DNA of 64,000 nucleotides from Cognatitamlana onchidii. GTDB lineage: Bacteria > Bacteroidota > Bacteroidia > Flavobacteriales > Flavobacteriaceae. The translations under genes and the position numbers were made by a program. Below are positions 36,040 through 45,600 of this stretch, in pieces. How positions within the stretch are numbered: the stretch's first letter is position 1; every line of letters begins with the position of its first letter. The stretch covers positions 113,546 to 177,545 of the forward strand of contig NZ_SRWZ01000008.1 in NCBI RefSeq assembly GCF_004804355.1, given 5' to 3'. The notes below the pieces were generated by a model. That model ran no database searches. It was not told the origin of the DNA and saw only the letters and a list, made by a program, of their open reading frames with translations.

Positions 36040-36072
36040 GGTTAACCAGATTGGTTAACCAGTACAAATATA
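36040..36072 (-). promoter_or_regulatory. Promoter and twin-palindrome operator of the PL6 lyase gene
   Basis: On the minus strand a consensus -7 box TATATTTG (36065-36072) follows a TTG 23 bases upstream. Immediately downstream lie two copies of the palindrome GGTTAACC (36053-36060 and 36040-36047), 13 bases apart, within the predicted transcription start region and about 17 bases before the start codon. This is what a repressor site would look like. The pattern suits a GntR/FadR- or LacI-type regulator, which is not in this window. Confidence 0.7.
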
Positions 36073-36234
36073 CTATCTTTTACTAAACTACATATCAATT
36101 CACTCCTAAATAATTAGGCATAACAAAATAGTCCTATTTTATGCAAAAGATATGTAAACGGTCATCCCCATAATAGTTCTTGATCATAATATTACAAGCA
36201 AGACATTATCCGCAAGGCCAATCTATGGAAGACA

Positions 36235-37233
36235 CTACTTTATAAACCCATGCTTTCTGGCATGTTCAAGTGCTTGGTTTTTATTTTCAATAAGTAGTAC
36301 TGGAATATCTTTAAAAGGTTGATATAACGCAGCAATACGCCTTATTTTTTTCTTGTCTGCCACGCTTCTTAAATAAATAGCTTTAATTCGTTCTGGGTTA
36401 AGTTGAGCAATCTCAAGATAAATATCTGGATCGCCCTCTCCAATATCCCCAATAAGTATAAAATTCAATTTAGGATAAGTGTTTAAAAGATTCATAATCT
36501 CCTTATACTTTCTTGGTTTAAAACCATTTCTTTTTTTGTAAAACAGTTTTGGAAAACTCCTCAAAATTATGGGCCCTTTAGGAAATTTATTCTTTTTTAA
36601 AAAATATTCTAAATATCTGTAAAGATTCCAAGGGCTATGGCTAACGTAAAAAATAGGGTTGGCCTCATTTCCTTTCGCACCTAGGTGCAATAAATTGTAT
36701 AGCTCTGGAGCACCCTCCAATGGTATTCGTTTGCCTGCAGAAGTCAATAATGTGTTAATGAGCACGCGCCATTTAAGTATGGATACTATACCTGTGTGCA
36801 ATATAGTATCATCTATATCGCTTATAACCCCAAAAGACGCCTTACTTGATGGAATAAGCATTTCTCCAACAAATCTATTCTGTAACTGAATTTTTCTACC
36901 TACATGCTTCTCTGCATATGAAAACTCAAAACTAACCCAACCTTCTTCATCTAAAAACCTAGTAATATCATCTACCGTATCTTCAATTATAAAATAACCA
37001 TCCTTATTTGTCCTTGTAGAGAAAACAAAATCTTCTCCAAGCTTTATGCGTATTCCTGTGTGCTTAATCTCATCTGTTCCAAAACGTTTCCAGGCGTTTA
37101 TCAGTAACTTAAAAGCTCCTTTTTGTTCTAAATCGATACTCTCATCCTCTAAGGCCCGACCTCTAAGATAAACATGGGTTTTCGTTCCATAGGTTTGAAA
37201 AGCTATAATTTGAAGCGGATCTTTTTTAAACAT
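36235..37233 (-). CDS. APP1-like phosphatase-domain protein (DUF2183)
   Basis: 332 residues with no signal peptide. Residues about 130-290 form the DUF2183 HAD-like domain with the DxDxT active-site motif D139-I-D141-D-T143 (SDIDDTI), followed by FYVSHSPWNLYRYLEYFL and FILIGDIGEGDPDIY. The N-terminal 125 residues form a beta-rich domain that includes the VYLRGRALED strand. In yeast the same domain (App1) is a phosphatidate phosphatase. The bacterial substrate is unknown. A 33-base linker and terminator separate it from the hppA gene upstream. Confidence 0.87.
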   Translation of the reverse strand: MFKKDPLQIIAFQTYGTKTHVYLRGRALEDESIDLEQKGAFKLLINAWKRFGTDEIKHTGIRIKLGEDFVFSTRTNKDGYFIIEDTVDDITRFLDEEGWVSFEFSYAEKHVGRKIQLQNRFVGEMLIPSSKASFGVISDIDDTILHTGIVSILKWRVLINTLLTSAGKRIPLEGAPELYNLLHLGAKGNEANPIFYVSHSPWNLYRYLEYFLKKNKFPKGPIILRSFPKLFYKKRNGFKPRKYKEIMNLLNTYPKLNFILIGDIGEGDPDIYLEIAQLNPERIKAIYLRSVADKKKIRRIAALYQPFKDIPVLLIENKNQALEHARKHGFIK

Positions 37234-37261
37234 TTTGGTTGTTTGAGATTTTTAAAAATAC

Positions 37262-37290
37262 AAAAACCACATGCAATACATGTGGTTTTT
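37262..37290 (-). terminator. Rho-independent terminator of the membrane pyrophosphatase gene
   Basis: A 12-base-pair perfect stem (AAAAACCACATG and its complement) with a five-base loop lies just beyond the hppA stop codon. On minus the stem ends in a T run. Confidence 0.8.
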
Positions 37291-37313
37291 ATACTCTATA
37301 GATAAATTTCTAA

Positions 37314-39683
37314 CTAGCAATCATCTTTGTTTGTTTCAAGAACAGTTATGAACGTTTTTGAAACTTCTTCTGATGCTTTTATTTTAGCTTTAACCTCTTC
37401 CTTGGTGCCTTCAAAAGTTTCGTAAGTAGTAGAAACTTCTCCCTTATTAGTGGTTATAGTGGTTTTTACAGCAGTAAAGGTACCATCATCATTAGCATCC
37501 ATTTCCACGTTTACCTCCTTAGTTATTTCAATATTTTCAGCATCTTCAGAGACATAGGTTAAAACGGTACTGTCATCAACTAAACTTGGAGCAATAACCA
37601 AAGCTACAACCGACATTAATTTTAATAATATATTTAAAGATGGTCCAGAGGTATCTTTAAAAGGGTCACCTACGGTATCCCCAACAACTGCAGCTTTATG
37701 AGCATCTGTCCCTTTTTTACCTTGCTCCTCAATGGTTTTCTTTGCATTGTCCCAAGCCCCACCGGCATTAGATTGAAAAATTGCCATTAGCACACCACAA
37801 GTAGTAACACCTGCTAATAAACCACCTAACATTTCTGCACCTCCAATAAAACCAACAGCAACAGGTACCGCAATGGCTAATAAACCAGGTAAGACCATTT
37901 CCTTAATAGACGCCTGCGTTGAAATGGCAACACATTTATCATACTCCGCTACACCATCAGCAGCATCAAATATTTTTCTATCAGCTTCAGATGCTTTACT
38001 CATATCCGAATCATACTTACGCATAACTTCAAGCGCTGCTTTAAGCGCAGGAATATCTCTAAATTGTCTACGTACTTCCTCAATCATAGCCATTGCTGCG
38101 CGTCCTACAGCATTCATAGACAAGGCAGAAAATACAAAAGGCAGCATCCCTCCTACTAGTAATCCTGCCATAATATCTGGTTGAGAAACATCAATAGATT
38201 TTACGCCTGCTGTTTCCATAAATGCAGCAAATAAGGCTAATGCAGTCAATGCTGCAGATGCGATGGCAAACCCTTTACCAATTGCAGCTGTTGTATTACC
38301 AACAGCATCAAGTTTATCGGTACGCTCGCGAACTTCGCTTGGCAGCTCAGCCATTTCAGCAATACCTCCAGCATTGTCTGATATTGGTCCGTAAGCATCA
38401 ACAGCCAATTGAATTCCCGTATTAGCCAACATACCAACCGCAGCAATAGCGATACCGTATAACCCAGCAAAATGATGAGATACCAAAATAGCTGCTGCAA
38501 TTAAAATAATTGGAATCATTGTAGACATCATACCAATTCCTAAACCTGCTATAATATTGGTTGCAGCTCCGGTCTCAGATTGTCTCACTATAGAATTCAC
38601 AGGCTTTGTTCCTGTTCCTGTATAGTATTCTGTTACTTTACCAACAGCTAAACCTGCTATCAAACCAGCTAATACCGCTATAAATACCCCCATAGATCCA
38701 TGAGGTAAAGCTGAAGAACCAGCCAACATAATATCTATTATAAAATAAGATGCTACAACCATTAAACCAGCCGAACCAAACTCACCAAGGTTTAATGCCT
38801 TATGTGGTGAACCACCATCTTTTACTTTAACAAAAAAGGTTCCTATAATAGACATTATAATACCCACAGCTGCCAACACTAAGGGCAAATACACAGCTCC
38901 TAATCCGTTAAAATCTTGAGTTGTGATTAAGGCTCCTAATACCATAGTACCTATAATTGAACCTACATAGGATTCAAATAAATCGGCTCCCATACCAGCA
39001 ACATCACCCACGTTATCTCCTACGTTATCTGCAATTGTTGCAGGGTTTAAAGGATGATCTTCTGGAATACCAGCCTCTACCTTACCAACCAAATCGGCCC
39101 CTACATCGGCTGCTTTCGTGTAAATACCACCTCCAACACGAGCAAAAAGTGCAATAGAAGAAGCCCCTAAAGAAAAGCCTGAAAGTACATTAAGAACTTC
39201 ATTAAGCCCCCAGCCCATTTCACTGTAAATCATGAATAAACCACTCAATCCTAAAACACCAAGTCCAACAACACCCAGTCCCATTACAGCACCACCTGCA
39301 AAAGCAACCTCTAAGGCTTTACCTAAAGATGATCTTGCAGCACTAGTAGTTCGTACATTGGCCTTGGTGGCTACTTTCATACCTATAAATCCAGCTAAGG
39401 CCGAACATATAGCACCAACAATAAACGATACGGCAACCATACCATTAGACCCGGCTTCTGAACTTCCTTTAAAATAAAGTAAAATAGCCACTGCAATTAC
39501 AAAGACAGAAAGAATTTTGTATTCAGCTTTTAAGAAAGACATAGCCCCATCGGCTATATTTTTTGCTATGCGCTTCATTTTTTCGTCACCCTCATCTTGT
39601 TTAGATACCCATGCACTTTTAATAAATACAAACGCCAATGCCAAAACACCAAAGAGTGGCAAGAATTTTACTAGTAATTCCAT
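37314..39683 (-). CDS. hppA: Membrane-bound ion-pumping pyrophosphatase (K+-dependent type)
   Basis: 789 residues with about 16 membrane helices. The active-site signature [47 protein letters not shown] is complete. [10 protein letters not shown] has Ala at the position that is Lys in K+-independent enzymes, so K+ dependence is likely. Na+ or H+ pumping cannot be settled here. After the last helix ([14 protein letters not shown]) about 85 further residues form an acidic, Thr/Glu-rich tail ending in NKDDC, longer than in most homologues. The soluble pyrophosphatase gene lies 319 bases upstream, same strand. Both enzymes hydrolyse pyrophosphate. Confidence 0.95.
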   Translation of the reverse strand: MELLVKFLPLFGVLALAFVFIKSAWVSKQDEGDEKMKRIAKNIADGAMSFLKAEYKILSVFVIAVAILLYFKGSSEAGSNGMVAVSFIVGAICSALAGFIGMKVATKANVRTTSAARSSLGKALEVAFAGGAVMGLGVVGLGVLGLSGLFMIYSEMGWGLNEVLNVLSGFSLGASSIALFARVGGGIYTKAADVGADLVGKVEAGIPEDHPLNPATIADNVGDNVGDVAGMGADLFESYVGSIIGTMVLGALITTQDFNGLGAVYLPLVLAAVGIIMSIIGTFFVKVKDGGSPHKALNLGEFGSAGLMVVASYFIIDIMLAGSSALPHGSMGVFIAVLAGLIAGLAVGKVTEYYTGTGTKPVNSIVRQSETGAATNIIAGLGIGMMSTMIPIILIAAAILVSHHFAGLYGIAIAAVGMLANTGIQLAVDAYGPISDNAGGIAEMAELPSEVRERTDKLDAVGNTTAAIGKGFAIASAALTALALFAAFMETAGVKSIDVSQPDIMAGLLVGGMLPFVFSALSMNAVGRAAMAMIEEVRRQFRDIPALKAALEVMRKYDSDMSKASEADRKIFDAADGVAEYDKCVAISTQASIKEMVLPGLLAIAVPVAVGFIGGAEMLGGLLAGVTTCGVLMAIFQSNAGGAWDNAKKTIEEQGKKGTDAHKAAVVGDTVGDPFKDTSGPSLNILLKLMSVVALVIAPSLVDDSTVLTYVSEDAENIEITKEVNVEMDANDDGTFTAVKTTITTNKGEVSTTYETFEGTKEEVKAKIKASEEVSKTFITVLETNKDDC

Positions 39684-39716
39684 ATTTCAATAATTAGTTT
39701 AAATTAATTTCGCAAC

Positions 39717-39724
39717 CAAAAGTA
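39717..39724 (-). promoter_or_regulatory. Putative -7 box (TACTTTTG) of hppA
   Basis: Minus-strand TAnnTTTG match 33 bases before the hppA start codon. No clear -33 TTG lies upstream. Confidence 0.4.
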
Positions 39725-39941
39725 TGGAAATTAATGTGATAAAAAAAACCCTTAATAATTAAAGATTACGCATTGAAAACCCTTATAAATTATAATATTT
39801 TTAATACTATGATTTATGTTAGTTTTTGTCTTGCAAAACGACAAAAAAATTCTTAGCCCTCAGCTTGTAAGCTGATATTTTTTGGCATTTAGATTTGAAT
39901 ACGCTTATTAATTCGCACTACAAAACAAATAGAAATAGTAT

Positions 39942-39971
39942 AAAAAAAACCATCTTAATTTATAAGATGGT
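39942..39971 (-). terminator. Terminator of ppa
   Basis: ACCATCTTA pairs perfectly with TAAGATGGT over a five-base loop. On minus a run of eight T follows. Confidence 0.85.
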
Positions 39972-40002
39972 CTTTCAAATATAACTGTACTTTAAGTTGT
40001 TT

Positions 40003-40536
40003 TTAAATTGTAAACGTACGCTTCTTTTTGTGTTCACTTTCGTTGTATCTGTTAACACATTCATGGTAGATTTTAACAGCAGCATCGGCATTACCCCAAC
40101 CTCCAGTATCTACTTTTTTTCTTTCTAAATCCTTATAAACCTGAAAGAAATGTTCTATTTCCTTAAGCCTGTGAGGGTTTAAATCGGAAATATCTTCTTT
40201 CTTACTCCAAATAGGATCTGATACAGGCACACAAATTACTTTTTCGTCAGGACCTTTTTCATCAGTCATGTAAAAAACGCCAATAGGCCTCACTTCCATA
40301 ACCACCATGGGATACGTTGGTTGATGCCCCAGTACTAGAACATCCAAGGGATCTTGGTCTAATGCCAAAGTTTCAGGAATAAAACCATAATCACCAGGAT
40401 ACATCATGGAAGAGAACAACATTCTATCAAATCTAATTTTATGCAATGCAAAATCATACTCGTATTTGTTTCTACTCCCCTTAGGTATTTCAATTAAAAC
40501 ATCAAACGTAACCACTTTCTTTTTCTTTTCGCTCAT
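40003..40536 (-). CDS. ppa: Inorganic pyrophosphatase, soluble family I
   Basis: 177 residues. Family I motifs are intact: EIPKGSRNKYEYD near the N-terminus, YPGDYGFIPET, and DQDPLDVLVLG with the metal-binding aspartates, then the RPIGVFYMTDEKGPDEKVICVP strand. It hydrolyses pyrophosphate in the cytoplasm, and its pairing with hppA gives both soluble and membrane routes. The final 12 residues are Lys-rich (SEHKKKRTFTI). A dedicated terminator follows. Confidence 0.95.
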   Translation of the reverse strand: MSEKKKKVVTFDVLIEIPKGSRNKYEYDFALHKIRFDRMLFSSMMYPGDYGFIPETLALDQDPLDVLVLGHQPTYPMVVMEVRPIGVFYMTDEKGPDEKVICVPVSDPIWSKKEDISDLNPHRLKEIEHFFQVYKDLERKKVDTGGWGNADAAVKIYHECVNRYNESEHKKKRTFTI

Positions 40537-40745
40537 TCTACTTATATTTTTGTGCTTTTTTAAAGCTGTTAATCACAATATTAAGCAAGCAAAAATACAG
40601 AACCCATCTACTTAAACCAACTAATTATAGACGATTTATGAGATTTTAAAAATTGATAATCTTTGCATAACACATATCACGAATTTAACAATAAAACCTA
40701 CTAATATTTAGTATCTTGTGCATGACTAACTCAAATGATTAACGC

Positions 40746-42974
40746 ATGCAACGGATTTTTTTCTTAACCGTCACTCTCTTTTATTTTTCTTTTTTAAACG
40801 CCCAAACCAAACCTTGGCAAGGAAAGTTTGAACCAATAGACCGCATGATTACTCCGCCTAATAATTACAGAACCGCAAGCGGAGCGCCAAGTAAGGCTTA
40901 TTGGCAACAAAGAGCCGACTACAAAATAAAAGCAAGCATTAATGAAATAACGAATGTACTTAAAGGCGAGGAAACTATTACTTACTACAACAACTCGCCA
41001 GACGATTTGACCTATGTATGGATCCAACTAGATCAAAACGTTAATAAAAATGGAAATGAAGATTTTGGGGATTTTAGAAATCAAATGAAAGACTCAATAA
41101 ATACAAGACAAATGCAGTTTTTAACTAGAGCATTAGACTTTCCAGCTGGATATAGTATAGACTATGTAAAAAATAATAGACAAGAGAATTTAAAAACGCA
41201 TGTAAACAATACCTTGATGAAGGTTAAACTTAGCGAAGTTCTTAAATCTGGTGCATCCACTACGCTCTCCATAGCTTGGTCTTACCCTATTACGGACAGA
41301 AGTCTTTTCAGACTCTCAAGAGAAGGTTACGAATACTTCCCAGAGGATGACAATCGGGTTTATCTAGTGGCCCACTGGTTCCCTAGAATGGCAGTTTATA
41401 ATGATACCGAAGGTTGGCAAAATCAACAATTTCAAAAATTAGGAGAATTTGCTTTAGAGTTTGGTAACTATGAGGTCGAAATTACAGTTCCAAAAGATCA
41501 CATTATTGCGGCTACTGGCCGTTTACAAAATAGCAAGGAAGTTCTTAACAAAACGCAACTAAAACGACTCGATCAAGCAAACCTTTCTTTTGAAAAACCT
41601 GTTATGATTATTACCCAAGACGAAGCTATTGAAAATGAAAAAACGAAAGCAAAAGGTGTTAAAACTTGGAAATTTAGAGCTGAAAATGTAAGAGACTTTT
41701 CATTTGCATCTTCAAGAAAGTTTTTATGGGATGCCCAGGCAGTTAAACTACCCACACATACTGTTATGGCTATGTCGTTTTATCCTAAAGAAGGTTTACC
41801 TGTTTGGAGCGAGGAATCAACCAAAGCCATAAAGCAAGCTTTAGAAGTTTACTCTGAAGCTACCTTTGAATACCCGTACCCCGTGGCTATTTCCGTAAAC
41901 ACATCTAACGTAGGTATCGAATTCCCCATGATTAGTTTTAACGGAGGACGCCCCATAAATGGTAAAATATCAGACCGCGCCAAGCAACAGGTGATTAGTA
42001 CCATAATTCATGAAGTTGGACACAATTGGTTTCCCATGATTGTGAGTTCTGATGAACGCAAATGGATGTGGATGGATGAAGGTCTAAATACTTTTTTACA
42101 CCAAAGAACCATTGCCGAACGTTATCCTGGATTTAATAGCGTAACTCCAGAAACGGTTGTTCCTTTTATGAGCGGTGATAAAAATGTTATACGCCCCATC
42201 ATGACAACTTCCGACAATGATTTATTTAACCAATTCGGTTATAACTTCTATTACAAACCAACTGTTGGATTACAAATGCTTAGAAACTCCATCATTGGAA
42301 AAGAGTTATTCGATGAAGCCTTTAAAGAATATGCCAATCGCTGGAAGTACAAACATCCTAATCCAGCAGATTTTTTTAGAACACTGGAGGATGCCACGGC
42401 TGCGGACTTAGATTGGTTTTATAGAGGTTGGTTTTTTACCACCGACCATGTTGACCTGGAGATAAGTCAAGTGAAATGGTTTCAAATTAATGAAGAAACC
42501 ACCAATATTGAAGAGCAAAAAAGTACAGATCAGATTAAAGTGGGTAACGACCAAGCCACTGTCAATAAAGAAGAGACCGATTTTTCCAATGGGCCAGAAA
42601 TGATTAATATGATAACCACTCCCGATCGTGCTTATGGGCAGTTCCTTTCAAGATTAGACGACACGGAAATGCGCAAAGCACTTTCTGGAAAACAGATTTA
42701 CGAAGTAAAAATAAAAAATAAAGGCGGGCTTGTTATGCCAGTTGTTATTGAGTGGTTATTTAAAGATGGAACCAAAGAAATTGATAGACTTCCAGCCGAA
42801 ATTTGGCGTAAAAATGAATATGAGATTACAAAAACATTTATAAAAGAAAAAGAGGTAATACAGGTAAACCTTGATCCTAATTTAGAATTTGCCGACACGA
42901 ACAAAAGCAACAACAGTTTTCCTAAACCTGATAACGAATCTGAGTTTGATACTTTCAAGAAATCCAAAAAATAA
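40746..42974 (+). CDS. M1 family zinc metallopeptidase
   Basis: 742 residues. The signal peptide ends in LNAQ (about residue 20). The gluzincin motif HEVGH (422-426) with Glu445 in WMDEG lies at the exact HEXXH-18-E spacing, preceded by a GIEFPMISFNGG substrate-binding segment in place of the classical GAMEN. It is expected to act as an exported aminopeptidase. A C-terminal beta-rich region ends in Lys-rich residues. It stands alone between ppa (divergent) and a small PID-CTERM gene. Confidence 0.92.
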   Translation: MQRIFFLTVTLFYFSFLNAQTKPWQGKFEPIDRMITPPNNYRTASGAPSKAYWQQRADYKIKASINEITNVLKGEETITYYNNSPDDLTYVWIQLDQNVNKNGNEDFGDFRNQMKDSINTRQMQFLTRALDFPAGYSIDYVKNNRQENLKTHVNNTLMKVKLSEVLKSGASTTLSIAWSYPITDRSLFRLSREGYEYFPEDDNRVYLVAHWFPRMAVYNDTEGWQNQQFQKLGEFALEFGNYEVEITVPKDHIIAATGRLQNSKEVLNKTQLKRLDQANLSFEKPVMIITQDEAIENEKTKAKGVKTWKFRAENVRDFSFASSRKFLWDAQAVKLPTHTVMAMSFYPKEGLPVWSEESTKAIKQALEVYSEATFEYPYPVAISVNTSNVGIEFPMISFNGGRPINGKISDRAKQQVISTIIHEVGHNWFPMIVSSDERKWMWMDEGLNTFLHQRTIAERYPGFNSVTPETVVPFMSGDKNVIRPIMTTSDNDLFNQFGYNFYYKPTVGLQMLRNSIIGKELFDEAFKEYANRWKYKHPNPADFFRTLEDATAADLDWFYRGWFFTTDHVDLEISQVKWFQINEETTNIEEQKSTDQIKVGNDQATVNKEETDFSNGPEMINMITTPDRAYGQFLSRLDDTEMRKALSGKQIYEVKIKNKGGLVMPVVIEWLFKDGTKEIDRLPAEIWRKNEYEITKTFIKEKEVIQVNLDPNLEFADTNKSNNSFPKPDNESEFDTFKKSKK

Positions 42975-43115
42975 ATTTTATCATGAAAAAAAACCAATCA
43001 TAATCAACTAATAACTAACCATTTAAAGAAAAAAAACATAACTTAGTCGACTTTATTTTAAATTTAAAAAGGCAACAACGATATTGTTTTATTAATAATA
43101 AAACCAACAAAAAAC

Positions 43116-43451
43116 ATGAGGGGAAGATTTAATTTTAAAACATTAACTATATTCACAGCTACTTTGATGTTTTCATTAAACATTAATGCTCAGGGTCAAG
43201 GCCTAGGTTCAGATAATGGTGCATCCATAGTGCATTCTGCGAATGTCAACAACAATGGAAACAATGGAAAAGCTGGAGAAGGAAATAATGGTAACGGTGT
43301 TGGAAACATGCCATTTGGAAATCAAGGAAGTAATAATAACCCAAATGGTAGAACGGGCACAAGAGGCGCCTCGATCCCATTAGATGGAGGTTTAAGCATC
43401 TTAGTTTTAGCTGCCGCTGCTTTTGGCGTTAAAAAATTGCGAAATAAATAA
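43116..43451 (+). CDS. Gly/Asn-rich small exported protein with PID-CTERM-like tail
   Basis: 111 residues. The signal peptide ends in INAQG (about residue 26). The middle is very rich in Asn and Gly (NVNNNGNNGKAGEGNNGNG), with no fold expected. The C-terminus PLDGGLSILVLAAAAFGVKKLRNK matches the PID-CTERM sorting signal of Bacteroidota: a PxDGG box, a membrane helix and a basic end. Here Ile of PID is Leu. This suggests processing and surface anchoring by a dedicated sorting peptidase, which is not in the window. The gene stands alone with its own terminator. Confidence 0.8.
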   Translation: MRGRFNFKTLTIFTATLMFSLNINAQGQGLGSDNGASIVHSANVNNNGNNGKAGEGNNGNGVGNMPFGNQGSNNNPNGRTGTRGASIPLDGGLSILVLAAAAFGVKKLRNK

Positions 43452-43477
43452 TCGCAGACTGTCAATTAAACATTATC

Positions 43478-43504
43478 AAAAGGCCTTTCATCAAGGTCTT
43501 TTTT
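43478..43504 (+). terminator. Terminator of the PID-CTERM gene
   Basis: AAAAGGCCTT pairs with AAGGTCTTTT (one G-U) over a five-base loop, followed by T residues, 27 bases after the stop codon. Confidence 0.75.
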
Positions 43505-43838
43505 AGTTAAAATCCATGATAAATCATGGATTTTAACTATTCACAACCAACTCAACTAATGAACTTGCTTAATCTTTTTAACTAAGTCTTAATCTTCTAT
43601 GTAAACTTAACACTTATTTTTCATAAATTTTTATTTATATTTTTTATGGAAACCATAATAATAGTTTATAATTAATTCGAAACTAAAAAACACCTGTTAC
43701 CTAAACCAAATAGAATTTAATGAACAAAAATCTAAAAATTCATATCTTAGAGCTTACTGAAGACTACTATATCTGGTAAAGCTTTTGTAGGTCATTCTGA
43801 AATAGAGGTTCAATTTCACCCACCAATTAATTTAAACT
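43505..43838. other. Intergenic region before the MscS gene
   Basis: About 330 AT-rich bases without a supported gene. A 19-codon frame (43720-43779, starting MNKNLKIHILE) and the following codons look like a possible decayed coding fragment but carry no recognisable domain. No clear TAnnTTTG box before the MscS gene was found. Confidence 0.4.
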
Positions 43839-45485
43839 ATGCCAATAAAAAGAATTGTTTCCCTTCTGTTAATACTCCCTTTTTTAGTTGGTGCCCAGGA
43901 CACCTTGAACACAAAACATGTAAAAACTACACCAGTAATCTTGCATAAAGACACCCTGTTCTTTTTACAATCAAATGTTTTAAACTATCCGCTAGAAGTA
44001 AGAGCGCAAGAAGCATCGGCAAGACTAGAACGGCTCACCAAAACTTACAATCCTTTAACAGACAGCCTCTGGCTGCAACATGATAAGGGTTTTTCAAAAA
44101 TCATGTTGAATAACCAATTTGCATTAATAACAACCTCTCAAGATGCTGAAACAGCTGATACAAATATTGAAGCCTTGGCCGAAATGAGGTTACAAGCTAT
44201 AGTAAAGGCCTTAAACCAAGAAAAAGGTTTAAGTCCAAAAGAATGGGCTATGAGGATAGCTTACTTCTTAGGTTCTTTAATACTACTAATTGTATACATT
44301 AAACTCATCAATTGGTTTTTTAAGAAAATTGATGTGAGACTATCAAAAGTAGAACGCAACTTTTTAAAGAAGAAGAAAAATATTCTAAAGTATTTTATAC
44401 CAAGAGATACGGCCAACATTTTTGTTTTTCTATCAAAAATTGCTCGAATAGCAATTATAATTATTTCCTTATTTTTTTATGCCCCATTTATGTTTAGCTT
44501 TTTTCCTTGGGCTGAAAATGTGGTGAAATTATTTTATGGATACATTGCCAAACCAGTTAAATTTATCTTTTTCGGGTTTATAGATTTTATTCCATCGCTT
44601 TTCTTTATTTTAATTATTGCTTATGTTGCAAGATATGTAGTTCGTGTTATCAATGAAATTGCTAAAGATGTGGAACGCGAACATTTTACAATTAAAAATT
44701 TCCATAAAGATTGGGCAAGACCTACCGGAAAAATTTTAGGTCTTTTAATTTATGCCTTGGCTTTAATTTTAATATTTCCCTATCTACCTGGATCCGGATC
44801 CTCTGCTTTTCAAGGTGTTTCTATTTTTATTGGTGCATTAATATCCTTTGGTTCTACATCGGCCATTGCTAATATTATTGCAGGCATTGTGATTACTTAC
44901 ATGCGCCCATTTCAATTAGGAGACCGTGTCATGGTAGACAATATAGTAGGGGACGTTATTGAAAAAACTATTCTGGTAACACGATTGAGAACCACGAAAC
45001 AAGAAGATGTCACTATTCCCAATGCTAAAATTTTGGTTGGTACCATAGTCAATTATTCGAATGAGGAGAATAAAATTTTAATCCTTCATACAACCATTAC
45101 ACTGGGTTATGACCTGCCATGGGAAACAGCCAACAAGCTATTACTAAAAGCAGCCTCAAATACTCCAATGATTGAAAAAGAACCTGCTCCGTTTGTATTA
45201 CAAACAAGTTTAGATGATTATTATGTGTCTTATGAACTTAATGCCTACACACTCCAACCAAAAAAAATGCCACTTATATATTCTGAAATGCATAAAAACA
45301 TTTTAACGGTTTTTAACGATGCGGGTGTCGAAATACTCTCGCCAAGCTATGTAGCTGCAAGAGATGGTAGTTTAACGACGGTACCAAGCCAATTAAAGCC
45401 TGAAGACAAATCGCCATTAAATAAAATTATAGACCATTTAACAGGGCAAAACCAACAAATAACGAAAACCGATAGCAAAAAATAA
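43839..45485 (+). CDS. MscS-type mechanosensitive ion channel
   Basis: 548 residues. The signal peptide ends in VGAQD. A periplasmic region of about 120 residues is followed by four or five membrane helices. The pore-lining segment FQGVSIFIGALISFGSTSAIANIIAGIVITYMRPFQLGDRV carries the Gly/Ala pattern of MscS TM3. The cytoplasmic cage follows (TRLRTTKQEDVTIPNAKIL). It is longer than E. coli MscS because of its N-terminal exported domain. It should gate on membrane tension during hypo-osmotic shock. Confidence 0.92.
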   Translation: MPIKRIVSLLLILPFLVGAQDTLNTKHVKTTPVILHKDTLFFLQSNVLNYPLEVRAQEASARLERLTKTYNPLTDSLWLQHDKGFSKIMLNNQFALITTSQDAETADTNIEALAEMRLQAIVKALNQEKGLSPKEWAMRIAYFLGSLILLIVYIKLINWFFKKIDVRLSKVERNFLKKKKNILKYFIPRDTANIFVFLSKIARIAIIIISLFFYAPFMFSFFPWAENVVKLFYGYIAKPVKFIFFGFIDFIPSLFFILIIAYVARYVVRVINEIAKDVEREHFTIKNFHKDWARPTGKILGLLIYALALILIFPYLPGSGSSAFQGVSIFIGALISFGSTSAIANIIAGIVITYMRPFQLGDRVMVDNIVGDVIEKTILVTRLRTTKQEDVTIPNAKILVGTIVNYSNEENKILILHTTITLGYDLPWETANKLLLKAASNTPMIEKEPAPFVLQTSLDDYYVSYELNAYTLQPKKMPLIYSEMHKNILTVFNDAGVEILSPSYVAARDGSLTTVPSQLKPEDKSPLNKIIDHLTGQNQQITKTDSKK

Positions 45486-45600
45486 TACCATATATTCGTA
45501 AGCCATATGCATTACTACATTTTTTTCTAGTTTTATATTGAAATTTAGAGTCGCATTAATTTACATAAATCACGTTTAATAAAAATACATACAGCAAAAT

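Larger units (their letters stand above)
39684..40002 (-). other. Intergenic region between ppa and hppA
   Basis: No gene seen in 319 bases. It holds a minus-strand -7 box TACTTTTG (39717-39724) for hppA, and two inverted repeats that could fold: TTTTTGTC/GACAAAAA (39823-39848) and TCAGCTT/AAGCTGA followed by a T run on plus (about 39857-39882). The ppa terminator lies at its right end. Confidence 0.5.

Noticed and set aside
37873..39477. Several open frames antisense to hppA
   Set aside because: They lie wholly within the well-supported hppA gene, have odd residue composition (long runs of Gln/Leu or Pro/Thr) and no motifs.
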